From contig NC_091151.1 in the NCBI RefSeq assembly GCF_040958095.1, positions 3,751,514 through 3,815,513 of the forward strand: 64,000 bases of DNA, in the 5' to 3' direction. The position numbers and the translations under genes were made by a program. Source of the DNA: Procambarus clarkii (taxonomy: Eukaryota; Arthropoda; Malacostraca; Decapoda; Cambaridae). Positions 42,216-52,774 of this stretch are shown piece by piece; within the stretch, counting starts at the first letter, position 1, and each line of letters begins with the position of its first letter. Below the pieces are notes generated by a model. The model was not told where the DNA came from, searched no databases, and saw only the letters and a list, made by a program, of their open reading frames with translations.

Positions 42216-43112
42216 CAGCTCGTTCTCAACAACGGCCAAGTGGTCGTTAACCCGGCAGCCAAACATGAACGTTCTCAACACAACGGTCAGGTGGTCGTTA
42301 ACCCGGCAGCCAAACATGACCGTTCTCAACACAACGGTCAGGTGGTCGTTAACCCGGCAGCCAAACATGACCGTTCTCAACACAACGGTCAGGTGGTCGT
42401 TAACCCGGCAGCCAAACATGACCGTTCTCAACACAACGGTCAGGTGGTCGTTAACCCGGCAGCCAAACATGAACGTTCTCAACACAACGGTCAGGTGGTC
42501 GTTAACCCGGCAGCCAATCATGAACGTTCTCAACACAACGGTCAGGTGGTCGTTAACCCGGCAGCCAAACATGACCGTTCTCAACAACGGCCAGGTGGTC
42601 GTTAACCCGGCAGCCAAACATGAACGTTCTCAACAACGGCCAGGTGGTCGTTAACCCGGCAGCCAAACATGAACGTTCTCAACAACGGCCAGGTGGTCGT
42701 TAACCCGGCAGCCAAACATGACCGTTCTCAACAACGGCCAGGTGGTCGTTAACCCTCAGCCAAACATGAACGTTCTCAACACAACGGTCAGGTGGTCGTT
42801 AACCCGGCAGCCAAACATGAACGTTCTCAACAACGGCCAGGTGGTCGTTAACCCTCAGCCAAACATGAACGTTCTCAACACAACGGCCAAGTGGTCGTTA
42901 ACCCGGCAGCCAAACATGACCGTTCTCAACAACGGCCAAGTGGTCGTTAACCCGGCAGCCAATCATGAACGTTCTCAACAACGGCCAAGTGGTCGTTAAC
43001 CTGGCAGCCAAACATGAACGTTCTCAACAACGGCCAAGTGGTCGTTAACCCGGCAGCCAAACATGACCGTTCTCAACAACGGCCAAGTGGTCGTTAACCT
43101 GGCAGCCAAACA
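42216..43112. repeat. 49/51-bp minisatellite
   Basis: About 18 units containing GTGGTCGTTAACCCGGCAGC and a CGTTCTCAA end. Early units are 51 bp (CACAACGG) and preserve a 17-residue repeat frame (QVVVNPAAKHDRSQHNG). Later units are 49 bp (CAACGG) or 47 bp (ACCCTCAGCC variant). The frames on both strands are repeat artefacts. Confidence 0.95.
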
Positions 43113-43670
43113 TGGACATGAAGAACGCTTTACATTTAACTTGTCCTCAGTCTATGCTCGTCCGTGCACTGACCCACAACAGTTCATACATTTTAACAAG
43201 ATTTATTTACAACAGTTTTTGATACGTAAACTATTATAATACTATATTATTTATGAGGCGAGGGAGACAGGTGGGAATGCACTCACGTGTTATAATTTCC
43301 ATCAACAACTATCATAGTTGATGGAAATTATTTAAATTTTACAAATATTTAAATTACACACAATTTTAATATTCATTAATATATATTTGTAGTGAACAAA
43401 ATATAGTACTTGGTTACACAGGACGTTAATGTTAATTAAGGCGTCTCTGGGGTTGGCGGCAGCGTGGACGACACTGACTCAGGATGGACAGTTTCATTCA
43501 CATGGGATGGGCCGAGAGTATGGGGGGGGGGGGAGGGGGGGGGCATGTGACGCTTGCTAGACTAAGTCTTTGGTCCGTATTTCAAAGATTGAAATCTGAT
43601 CGTTAACAAACACCTTATAACTGCCAGAATTTAACTATAATAATAATTGTGTAAACTCTTTTTACACCAG
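43113..43670. other. AT-rich anonymous DNA
   Basis: Includes a short hairpin around CAACTATCATAGTTG at about 43305-43325 with ATTTCCATC/GATGGAAAT arms, and a poly-G tract at about 43525-43551. No gene is seen. Confidence 0.45.
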
Positions 43671-43673
43671 AGG

Positions 43674-43925
43674 GAGCCGGTCGGCCGAGCGGACAGCACG
43701 CTGGACTTGTGATCCTGTGGTTCTAAGTTCGATCCCAGGCGCCGGCGAGAAACAATGGGCAGAGTTTCTTTCACCCTATGCTCCTGTTACCTAGCAGTAA
43801 AATAGGTACCTGGGTGTTAGTCAGCTGTCACGGGCTGCTTCCTGGGGGTGGAGGCCTGGTCGAGGACCGGGCCGCGGGGACACTAAAGCCCCGAAATCAT
43901 CTCAAGATAACCTCAAGATAGCTTT
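43674..43925 (+). mobile_element. tRNA-derived SINE, copy 3
   Basis: Nearly the same sequence as 22398-22637 (GGTCGGCCGAGCGGACAGC, GCAGTAAAATAGGTACCTGG, CATCTCAAGATAACCTCAAG). The box B is weakened to AAGTTCGATCCC. The tail CTCAAGATA is repeated twice. Confidence 0.87.
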
Positions 43926-44690
43926 GGGTCGAACGGTTAATGTCACTATAAAGTTGACACTCAAGCCGCTGTTGTGGAACAGTTAATCACACGTCTCGTC
44001 CAATAGACAAATGTATTTTACTCTATACAAATGAGTAAACCAAAACAAATTTTTTTTATTTAATAAAACCTTAACATCTTGTAACTATGTTTATTTAGAG
44101 TCAGCAAATATAGACCATTCTACCAATAGAACACAATGTGATAAAATAACTAATCATCTAGAATAACTTGCCTGTAAGCCTGGCGCAGGTAACCTCATGC
44201 ACAGGACTGTCCAGGTGACTAATTTAGTAAAACCAATGAGGCGGGGGCTGAGCAGCACCTCTCCCCACGCCGGCCCGCGCCACACTGCCCGCCGCGCCTC
44301 TTGACTAGCTTGGCCTGATGGGTCAACTACCTGTGACGTCATTCACCTCACCTGACATGAGGCAGCCTCACATACAAATAATTCACAAGTCACTTCAACA
44401 ATATTAATATATAGTTTATTTCTATTAATGTGAAGTATGAGCAAGTGTGAGTATGTATTAAAAGTACATACTTCACTACTGGACATTAAACCCACTACCA
44501 CACCCACCTAGTAGCTTGGAAGCTCCATAACGCCTTCTGTAACTGTTATGTTGGGGTCTAGGCCAGGGGCCAGGTACAGCAACCAGTTACGGTGTTCAGC
44601 GTCCTGTGTGTGTGTGTGTGTATTTACTGTGTGCCTGTAGGGTCGGGCTCACTATAGACCGTGCTACATGGACATTCCCTTCCGGGTACC
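43926..44690. other. Anonymous DNA with a GC-rich island
   Basis: 44240-44345 is GC-rich in AT-rich surroundings and has a perfect CRE palindrome TGACGTCA at 44334-44341. A (GT)n run lies at about 44605-44621. No gene is recognised. Confidence 0.35.
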
Positions 44691-44770
44691 TAAATCTAAA
44701 ACAATAAACATGTAGGGTCGATCTCTTAGCTCTTGGACCCCGCCTTTCTAATCGCTGGTTGTGTAATTTA
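44691..44770 (-). repeat. CR1-like 3' end fragment
   Basis: GATCTCTTAGCTCTTGGACC followed by CCGCCTTTCTAATC matches, with divergence, the terminal block at 54545-54590 (GAGCTTTGACTCTTTGGTCC). Only the element's extreme 3' end is present. Confidence 0.45.
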
Positions 44771-44847
44771 CCGACTCCAGCCCTATTTTCCTTCTTTCAT
44801 ATCAACTACATGTGTTTTTTTTCCTCTTCCTTTCACATCACCCTCAG

Positions 44848-45003
44848 CAGCAGTTGCATAATTCCCAGGTACCTATTTACTGCTAGATGAAAAGATACAT
44901 CAGGTGAAAAAAAATCGGAAATTTTCTCTGTTTCGACCGGGAATCAAACCCGGGCCCATAGGACAACGACCTCAGAGTGCTATATACTCTGTTGCAAGGA
45001 CCT
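44848..45003 (-). mobile_element. tRNA-derived SINE, copy 4 (truncated)
   Basis: Reverse orientation. Body CCCAGGTACCTATTTACTGC and box-B complement GGGAATCAAACCCGGG are present; the 3' end is missing. Confidence 0.7.
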
Positions 45004-45029
45004 GTGCATGCGTGTATGTGTTTGTGCGG

Positions 45030-46330
45030 ACTCGCATAGATGTACTCACCGAGATGTGCCTTCATGGTCACGCTAGGCTTTTAGCCCCACCTTCTAAACA
45101 TTCTTAGATTATTGCAATGTCTGTTTTATCCCTCTTTATTCATATTTACATATAAATTGTTTAATATAATTAACTTCAACGACTTCAACGTTTAACCAGT
45201 TCCATTTATTGACAGCTCTGACACTGAAAAAGTTCTGTCTGACGTCCATGTGACTCATTTGGGTCTTTAATTTCTTTCTATGATCCCCTCGTTCTGCTGT
45301 TCTTTGCTTTGAACAATATTATTTTGTCTGCCTTGTCAATTTCCCTTAAAATTTTATATATTATCATATCCCCCCTTCTCTCCCCTTTCCTACAGTGTGG
45401 TAAGGCCCAGTTCTGTCTTTCCTTATAGCTTAAACCCTTCACCTCAGGAACGAGTCTCGTTGCATAGCTTTGGACGTTTCCTAGTTTCTTCTTGTCCTTT
45501 TATAGGTAAGAGTTCCATGCTGAGGATTCATATTCAAGTGTGGGTCTCACCTTTCCTGTATATAGGGACCGGAAAGCTCCCTTGCCCAAATTTCTGAAGG
45601 ATACACGGATGTTGGCCAAAATGGTTTATGCAGCTGTTATTCTGCTAATGTGAGCTTCTGGCATCACAAATGGCGTTATGTCCACTCCCAGGACTTTCTT
45701 CTTTTCCGATAAAATAATCTGTTTTCTTTTTATTCTATATGGCTGTACTGGTCTTAGTGCGCCTGTTCCCTTCCTCATAACTTTGCATTTGGCTGGGTTA
45801 AACTAACAGCCATTTTTGAGAAAATTTTTGAAGTATGTCCAAATTTAACTGAATGCTCACAATCTATCACTGTCCTGACTTCTCATTAGCTTTCCATTTT
45901 TGGTAAATATTGATTCAGGAGAATATTTCCTCTGTCAGATGATTGACATAAATTTTAAACAGTTGGGTCCTAGAAGCGACCCTTGTGGTACTCCAATTGT
46001 AACCTCTCTCCACTCTGATATGTCTGCCCTTTTGATTCTTTCTTGAGATATATTCTCTGACCCACCTTAGGACTTTTCCTGTTACACCAGCCTGCTCCTC
46101 TAATTTGAGTAGGAGTCTTTCATGCAGGATCGTATCAAATGTTTTCTGGCAGTCGAGGAATATGCATTCTGCTCATCCTTCTGTCTTGCTTGATTCCCGT
46201 CATCTTGTTATCAAATTCCAGCAAGTTTATCAAGCAGGATTTTTTCTTTACTAAAACTGTCCTGGCGCCTCGAAACAAAACCGATTTGTTCTAAATGTTC
46301 CACAGGCCAGCTACGGATCTGTCAATCTCT
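45030..46330 (-). pseudogene. CR1-like non-LTR reverse transcriptase relic
   Basis: Read on the minus strand through many frameshifts, the motifs appear in the CR1 order: GVPQGSLLGP near 45990, a NPAKCKVMRKG-like block near 45800, LGVDITP, YTGKVRPTLEYESSAWNSYL near 45540, GLSYKER near 45420 and a GDMI-YKILREIDKAD block near 45350. The 3' terminus is near 45030-45080. It is more diverged than the copies at 33607 and 54534. The catalytic box is not recognisable. Confidence 0.65.
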
Positions 46331-46369
46331 AGTAACTTGTAACAGTTTATGGATGGAAATAATAATAAA

Positions 46370-46500
46370 TAAAATACTCCCATCTATCACAAGTCACCAC
46401 AGAGCTAAAGCAGCGGAAGGAAGACTCACTGATGTAATGGAAACAAGACACTGTGTACTCCTCTTTCGAACCTGCCATTGTGATAGATGGAAGTATTTTA
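46370..46500. mobile_element. Short foldback element (131 bp)
   Basis: AAAATACTCCCATCTATCAC at the left (46370-46392) is matched by its reverse complement at 46478-46500 (TTGTGATAGATGGAAGTATTTTA) with one mismatch. No coding sequence. Confidence 0.5.
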
Positions 46501-46545
46501 TTTTTGATTTGCTCCTTAATCTGTGAAAAACTTATTATTTAAGTA

Positions 46546-46630
46546 GGCCTGCAGCAGCTACTCAACTGCTTTGCTGCAGCAGCTACTCAACTGCTTTGCT
46601 GCAGCAGCTACTCAACTGCTTTGCTGCAGC
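46546..46630. repeat. 25-bp tandem repeat at the left inversion breakpoint (three copies)
   Basis: CTGCAGCAGCTACTCAACTG plus CTTTG is present three times. The same unit occurs twice in inverted orientation at 49590-49645. In the parent element it is a single coding segment (GLQQLLNCFAAA). Confidence 0.9.
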
Positions 46631-47534
46631 TTGTTCTGCATTTGGCCTGACAATCAGCCTGAAGAAGACAAAGGTGATTGGACAAGATGTCAATGAGCTA
46701 CCCGGTATAAATATAGCAGACTATGTGCTGGAGGCAGTTCACGAGTTTGTGTACCTGGGCTCCACAATCTCAGACACCCTTTCCCTGGACACTGAGCTCA
46801 ACAGGCATGTCGGGAAGACTGCAACAATACTGGCCAGGCTCACAAAGCGCATTTGGGAAAATGCCAAACTGACAGTGCACACCAAGGCACAAGTCTACAT
46901 GGCATGTGTGGTGAGTACACTTCTCTACAGCTCGGAATCCTGGACCCAGCGCTCTCGCCAGGAGAGACGGCTCAATACCTTTCACATGCGGAACCTGAGA
47001 CGCATCCTTGACATCACGTGGAAAGACCACGTCACCAACAACACAGTACTCGAGAAAACAGGAGTCCCTTCAATGTTCACTTTCCTGAAACAGAGACGCA
47101 TGCGATGGCTGGGACATGTCACACGCATGGGCGATGGCCGCATACCGAAGGACCTCTTGTATGGAGAACTGGCATCAGGAATTAGACCCACTCCACTGTT
47201 TCAAAGATGCCAGCAAATGCGACCTCAAGCAGATGAACATCGACATCAACACTTGGGAGGCAGCAGCTGCGGACAGATCTGCCTGGAGATGTAAAGTGCA
47301 GAAGGGACTCCAGCAATTCGAGGATGAACTGAAGAGGCAGGCGGAGGATAATAGACTTCAGAGGAGGTCACGACCACTGTCAGACGCACCCGCTTCGGCG
47401 TTTATCTGCGTTCTCGGGACTGTCATTCTCGGGTTGGCCTTCACAGCCACAGAAGGCGCTGCATCCAACTAAACTACAACAACTAGACACCCAGGGCATA
47501 ACTCCATAACCCCACGAGATTGACAGATGCCTAC
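46596..47534 (+). pseudogene. RTE-like non-LTR element, 3' half (inverted segment)
   Basis: The plus-strand frame reads CSAFGLTISLKKTKV, FVYLGSTISDTLSLD, LLYSSESWT, LNTFHMRNLRRIL, TWKDHV, QRRMRWLGHVTRM and GRIPKDLLYGEL. A frameshift near 47185-47195 switches to the frame ending at 47472 (INTWEAAAADRSAWR). This is the C-terminal half of the same protein whose N-terminal half lies on the minus strand at 49646-51888. The element ends at 47534, directly at the 30-bp target duplication. Confidence 0.85.
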
Positions 47535-47564
47535 TACTCCATCTTACCCCGGAGCAGTAGAGCT
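47535..47564 (-). repeat. 30-bp target-site duplication, inverted copy
   Basis: The minus-strand sequence starts AGCTCTACTGCTCCGGGGTA and matches 52745-52774 on the plus strand with a single G/A difference. It flanks the two ends of the RTE-like element and belongs to the RT coding region of E2. Confidence 0.85.
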
Positions 47565-47850
47565 GCCACTTTCTATAGCATCAGGTAGCTCAGCGTAAGT
47601 TATCTTGGTGCATGTTACTTATCCAGTATTTAAAGCACATATAGTTACTCCATTTCTAATATTTTCCCATGACTCGATGGTGACTCGTGTCTTCAGATAA
47701 GGACTCCATATTAGCAGCACTAGCCCATTTGTCTACTAACTCATTAGAAACATTTCCTGGATCTGGGTGAGCTGTAAATTTGGTGTCACAACCCCTGATT
47801 TTGTTTACTGCTCTTCATATGAATTTGAGGTTCTTAGTAAGAAACCCTTC
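47565..47850 (-). pseudogene. E2 non-LTR element, segment before the RT core
   Basis: On the minus strand the last part reads ITYAELPDAIESG, running directly into SSTAPG-stop-DGV of the target duplication. It therefore continues, across the RTE insertion, to the E2 RT at 52775. Further upstream it decays and meets the minisatellite. Confidence 0.6.
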
Positions 47851-47859
47851 CTCCCACCA

Positions 47860-48672
47860 TTTCTGCCTCCTTCCATCCCTGCCACCCACCAACCCTGCCT
47901 CCCACCATCTCTGCCACCCACAAGCCCTGCCTCCCACCAAACCAGCCTCCCACCATCCCTGCCTCCCACCAGCCCTGCCTCCCACCAACCATGCCTCCAA
48001 CCAACCCACCTCCCACCATCCCTGCCTCCCACCAACCCTGCCACCCACCATCTCGGCCTCCCACCATCTCCACCTCCCACCAACCCTGCCTCCCACCAAC
48101 CCTGCCTCCCACCAACCCTGCCTCCCACCATCTCTCTCTCTCACTAACCCTGCCTCCCACCATCTCTCCCTCTCACCAACCCTGCCTCCCACCATCCCTG
48201 CCTCCCACCAACCCTGCCTCCCACCATCTCTGCCTCCCACCAACTCTGCCTCCCACCAACTCTGCCTCCCACCAACCCTGCCTCCCACCATCTCTGCCTC
48301 CCACCATCTCTGCCTCCCACCAACTCTGCCTCCCACCAACTCTGCCTCCCACCAACCCTGCCTCTCACCAACCCTGCCTCCCCACCAACCCTGCCACCCA
48401 CCAACCCTGCCTCCCACCATCTCTCCCTCCCACCAGCTCTGCCTCCCACCAACTCTGCCTCCCACCAACTCTGCCTCCCACCAACTCTGCCTCCCACCAA
48501 CACTGCCTCCCACCAACCCTGCCTCCCACCAGCCCTGCCTCCCTACCAACCCTGCCTCCCACCAACTCTGCCTCCCACCAACTCTGCCTCCCCACCATCC
48601 CTGCCTCCCACCAACCCTGCCTCCCCACCAACCCTGCCACCCACCAACCCTGCCTCCCACCAACTCTGCCTT
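47860..48672. repeat. 16-bp minisatellite (TGCCTCCCACCAACCC), array 1
   Basis: About 50 diverged units with variants CATCTC, CAACTC, CAGCCC. Because 16 is not a multiple of three, all frames on both strands stay open, giving long false frames up to 335 residues. Same unit as 56190-58516. Confidence 0.96.
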
Positions 48673-48679
48673 GAGTAAC

Positions 48680-49146
48680 GCTAGATGGTTACAAATTCCT
48701 CCATATATCAGATTAGATAGACTTAATGGGTCACGTTGTGAAAGATCGTCAAGAGAGGTTGGTCAGTGGTCTGTTATTGACCCTTGATTCAATTTCGGTG
48801 ACAATGGTGTGAAGCTCTTGTAGATCAATCTTTTGGTGATGGAGGGTTTTCCTTAAACACCACTTGACTGTTCCCACCATCCGGTCCTCCATGCCACGGT
48901 CCTCTAGGGGGATGGGGTCATGAACTTCCAGTGGCACTGCTGTTGATTTAGGGCAGTTCATACCACTGAGTGGTTCCAGACTTCCTTCAGACATGCTTCC
49001 CCTGCCATAAAGTCGGACCCAATGACTGAGATAATAAAGTTTGGACAGGATCGATGGTCCACAAACCTAAGGAAAGCAGGTATGAATGACACGGCCCTCA
49101 TGTCTGGGGTCCCTACAGAGTATTCGGGATGTAATTTTGGAGACAA
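48680..49146 (-). pseudogene. BEL/Pao-type integrase fragment
   Basis: On the minus strand: VSFIPAFLRFVDHRSCPNFI, then IGSDFMAGEACLKEVWNHS and, after a shift, GMEDRMVGTVKWCLRKTLHH with LHTIVTEIESRVNNRPLT. This is the integrase core and C-terminal part of BEL/Pao elements. A frameshift and the loss of both ends make it a relic. It is independent of the deleted BEL-type element at 17229. Confidence 0.7.
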
Positions 49147-49249
49147 ATGTAGTCTCTGCGATTAGATTAATGAGGAGGTGGAGCTAATGAATTAATGTCT
49201 GTTATAAAATGTAATGAACAATGAATGTTAATGAATAATAAGAGAATAT

Positions 49250-49545
49250 GAGTACCCTATGTTCTAATCTTATAGATCATGATGGTATTCCAGAATGTAT
49301 TGCTTTGCCGAAGAGAGAATTCCCACCACCATGGGGGGATTGTAACGTAGATGTAGTAATTATTCCAGTGCAAAAGAAAAAGTATGAATGAGATAGGAAA
49401 GCTGAGAGCATCATAGGATTGTATAATTAGAGAATTGACTACAGAAAGCACACTACATATATATTGTGATGGGTCAGTAGCTATAGTGATCATTAGCAAA
49501 AACTGTCACTGCTCTACCTGTTGTAAAGGTTAAAATTGCAAAGTT
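49250..49545 (+). pseudogene. E2-like RNase H region fragment
   Basis: The plus strand reads DHDGIPECIALPKREFPPPW, DVVIIPVQKKKYE and later YILCDGSVAI, which corresponds in layout to E2 at 54085-54250 (EIVPLKVKKI, LHIYCDGSVEED). It is a second, decayed E2-related piece lying inside the inverted segment. Confidence 0.5.
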
Positions 49546-49589
49546 TATGCATTATTTATATTTATATTATTATTTATATTAAAGGTTAT

Positions 49590-49645
49590 GCAGCAAAGCA
49601 GTTGAGTAGCTGCTGCAGCAAAGCAGTTGAGTAGCTGCTGCAGGC
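49590..49645. repeat. 25-bp repeat at the right inversion breakpoint (two copies)
   Basis: The minus-strand sequence gives two copies of the unit found three times at 46546-46630. Confidence 0.9.
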
Positions 49646-51072
49646 CTTCTGTTGTGTGTGTGGTGATCGCTGCGTCGTCGGCGAAGAGGAACTCCCTGAG
49701 GATTCGCATCTGGACTTTTGTCTTTGCTCGGAATCTGGGATAGATTATAGAGCTTTCGATCAGATTTTGTACAAAGATAGATGCCTTCTGTGGTTGTTCC
49801 AAAGGCATGCTTGACGAGGATTGCGAAGATAGATGCCGAACAGGGTTGGAGCAAGAACACACCCCTGTTTAACACCACTGTTAATGTTGAATGGTTCAGA
49901 AGTTGAGCCGTCGTACACGACTGTCCCCCTTCATGTCCTTGTGGAACGATTGTATCATGCTGAGTAGGGTGGGTGGGCAGCCAATTTTGGCCAAGATCTT
50001 GAAGAGTCCGTCCCTGCTCACGAGGTCGAAGGCCTTTGTAAGGTCAATGAAAGCGATGTACAAGGCCTTTCTCTGCTCCCTGCACTTTTCTTGAAGCTGT
50101 CTCAGGGAGATCACCATGTCAGTGGTCGACCTCTCTGCTCGGAAACCACACTGTGACTCGGGGTACACTCTTTCAGCAAGAATCTGAAACCTGACCAAGA
50201 CGACCCTAGCGAAAAGTTTGCCAATCACGCTGAGGAGGGATATGCCACGATAGTTGTTGACATCGCTTCTGTCACCGTTATTTTTGTAGAGTGATGATGT
50301 TTACATCTCCCATGTCTTGTGGCACCGAGCCCTCCCTCCAGCACTGGCACAGAAGTTCATGAAGCTCAGTTTTAAGTGTTCCACGAGCGTACTTGAGAAC
50401 TTCAGGCGGAATCCCGTCGTCTCCTGGGGCCTTCCCTGGGAAAAGTGAATCCATTGCTTTCTCAACTTCTTCCACAGTTGGTTCAAGATCAAGTTCTTCC
50501 ATGATGGGCAGGCATTCGATTGCATCCAAAGCCTCTACACTGACCAAGTTCTCTCTGGAGTAGAGTTCAGAGTAATGTTCCACCCAGCGATTCATCTGTT
50601 GATCGCAGTCTTTAATGATCTCTCCAGTGGCTGACTTTAGAGGAACCGTCCAGTTTTGTGTAGGGCCTGTTGCCTGTTTGATTCCTTCGTACATACCTCT
50701 TATGTTGCCGACAGTGGCCGCAGTCTGGATGCTGGAACAGAGTCGAAGCCAGTAATCGTTAGCACAATGCCTCGCAGTTTGTTGAACTCTACTGCGGACA
50801 GAATGGAGAGCCTGTAGGTTCCTTTCTGAGGGCAGGTTCTTGTATTATGAGAGAGAGCTCGTCTCTTTTCCTCTACGAGGGGCAACAGTTCCTCTGCATT
50901 GGCCTCGAACCAATCTGCTGACTTGTACTGCCTCTTACCGAAGGTGGACATGGCAGTGTTGAAAATAGTGCCCCTGAGATGTGACCACCTCACTTGCGCT
51001 ATCGCAGGGTGGTAGAAGAAGGGCATTTACCAGTGCAGCAATGAATTCCTCCACCTTGTGAAGGTCACGGGT
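49646..51072 (-). pseudogene. RTE-like element, reverse transcriptase N-terminal half
   Basis: Minus-strand motifs in order: QYKSADWFEANAEELLPLV (50940); VEEVEKAMDSLFPGKAPGDDGIPPEVLKY, read in parts (50480-50400); VIGKLFARVVLVR (50210); ESQCGFRAERSTTDMVI (50140); AFIDLTKAFDLVSRDGLF (50050); a degraded NRGVFLLQP region; and LFADDAAITTHTTEGLQQLL (49690-49620), which holds the catalytic ADD. Four or more frameshifts. It breaks off at the inversion breakpoint and continues at 46631 on the plus strand. Confidence 0.85.
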
Positions 51073-51888
51073 CTAGTTTACGTTAATGCGTGATCTTCCC
51101 TCCTTCTTTGCTCTGTGGATTTTCCGGGGCTGGAACTTTACTCTGCAAACGACGAGAGAGTTGTTGGTGTCACAATCTACACTCTGGAAGCTGCGGGTCA
51201 GTTTGACATTTCTCAGACTGCTACGCCCCGTAAGCACCAGGTCGAGTTGGTGCCAATGCTTAGACCTGGGATGTCTCCAGGAAACCTTATGCCGGGGCTT
51301 GGTGTCGAAGAAGGAATTGGTGATGCAGAGATCATGACGGCAGCAGAACTCTAGGAGGCGCTGCCCACTCTCATTCATCTTCCCAAATCCAAACTGGCCC
51401 AGGCAGGAAGGCCAAGAGCTGTGATCAGAACCAACTCTTACATTAAAATCTCCCAGGAGGAAGACTGGCTGTTCTTGAGGTATGTCTCTGAGAGCTAGGC
51501 TGAGGTCATCATAGAACTTGTCCTTCGCTTCGGTAGAGGAGGTCAGTGTTGGTGCATAGGCATTGATGAGGCTGACCATTCCTGCTGCTGTATGACGATG
51601 AAGTTTGATGATCCTTGCAGACCCCCCCGTGGGCAGTACTATGGACCCTAACAACCTGTTCCTGATGGCAAAGCCAACGCCATGCTCCCTTACCTCTTCT
51701 GGTGGTTTGCCCTGCCAGAAGAAGGTAAAGACCTTCTCCCATATGCTGCCGGTTGCGGGCAGACGTGTCTCCTGCAGGGCGACTATGTCCATCTGGAGCC
51801 TGCTCAGTTCATTGTTGATCACCGCTGTCTTGCGGGCGTCGTTCATTTCTAGTAGATCTTCCAAGAGACCCAGTGTCTTGGTCCTCAT
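51073..51888 (-). pseudogene. RTE-like element, APE-type endonuclease domain
   Basis: A minus-strand frame of 271 residues. It contains VALQETRLPATGS (metal-binding Glu in QET), INAYAPTLTSS, VFLLGDFNVRVGSDHSSW (GDFN), WRHPRSKHWHQLDLVL, and SVDCDTNNSLVVCRV in place of the usual SDHxLV. This is the AP-endonuclease-like nicking domain that starts target-primed reverse transcription. The start Met 51888 reads MRTKTLGLLEDL; the frame is open upstream into GTWN-type residues, so the true start may be earlier. This exon-sized block is undamaged, but the ORF is frameshifted after it. Confidence 0.85.
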
Positions 51889-52744
51889 GTTCCATGTGCC
51901 CAGTTTGAGAGCTGGGTGGCTCTGTGTTTGTTTTATTTTGCCTGGTGCATGGGTTGATGATCCGCTTATTGGATTGTGGTCTAAGCCCCACGGACCCAGT
52001 GGAGCAGGCGGACCATGACAGGACAGCCCCTTATTGGCTGGGAGCTGCCCAGCTTGAGGCGGGCGGTAGCTGTCCTATGAAATCAGATGATTTCTCCCAC
52101 TGACGGAAGCAACCTCTGGCGCCTCACTCTACGCCAATTGAGTGGTAGGCTTATCACCGGTAACTGTCACTTCCCGTGTTGAGCCTGGAGTGTCCTCTCC
52201 AGGGCACAGGCCTGGGCAGTAATTATGGAGGACCAGCTGTTGCCCATGTAGCAGATCCACCCTCTCCACGCCACCGATGTGAACCAAGGAAAGGGCAGGT
52301 GCCGATATGCTTGGCACCAGTGTCGTCGCAGGAGTTGCCAGAATGTAGCTGTAAACAACTGCAAACTGCCTTAGGGACTCCGACTCCGGATTTTTCCTAA
52401 GGGTTGACTCCCGAAGTTTTTCCCATGAGTGGGTTTAGCCACAAGACAGCAGAGGTTTGAATTCGGGGTTTTCCATCCCCTAGATGAGCTGCCTTCCCTG
52501 GCTAAGGAGTCCCATCTGCCCGAAGCAACTGGTTTTAAGGCGCCAGAGACCCGCCTTCGCCCCTTCTCCTGTTGGTAGAAGCAGTTCCGTCAGGCCTAGA
52601 TGCTAAGCCACATGTGCAGGCCAGGAGCAGGACTTGGTTGTCAGAGGCTATTTGAGACGCACGCCATCAGGGGCGCTTTACAGGCTGTGGGAGCTTATCT
52701 CTACAACCCTTCCTCCCGGCTATAACAACCCTTGAAACTCTTGG
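51889..52744 (-). other. 5' region of the RTE-like element
   Basis: About 850 bp between the endonuclease frame and the target duplication. It encodes no recognised domain. Its outer edge is set by the 30-bp duplication at 52745. Confidence 0.6.
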
Positions 52745-52774
52745 AGCTCTACTGCTCCGGAGTAAGATGGAGTA
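52745..52774 (+). repeat. 30-bp target-site duplication, direct copy
   Basis: Starts AGCTCTACTGCTCCGGAGTA. Pairs with 47535-47564 (opposite strand, one mismatch). Both copies contain the same in-frame TAA of E2 (A-P-G/E-stop-D-G-V). Confidence 0.85.

Noticed and set aside
42204-42999. Repeat protein with 17-residue period
   Set aside because: The frame holds only while units are 51 bp, both strands are open, and no start or stop context or known family supports it.
47780-48787. Frames up to 335 residues in array 1
   Set aside because: Same minisatellite artefact as 56190-58516.
46546-52744. Twin-priming (5' inversion during LINE insertion) as the cause of the split RTE-like element
   Set aside because: Twin priming would leave both halves adjacent between one pair of direct target duplications. 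Here E2 sequence lies between the halves and the duplication is inverted, which fits a later chromosomal inversion.
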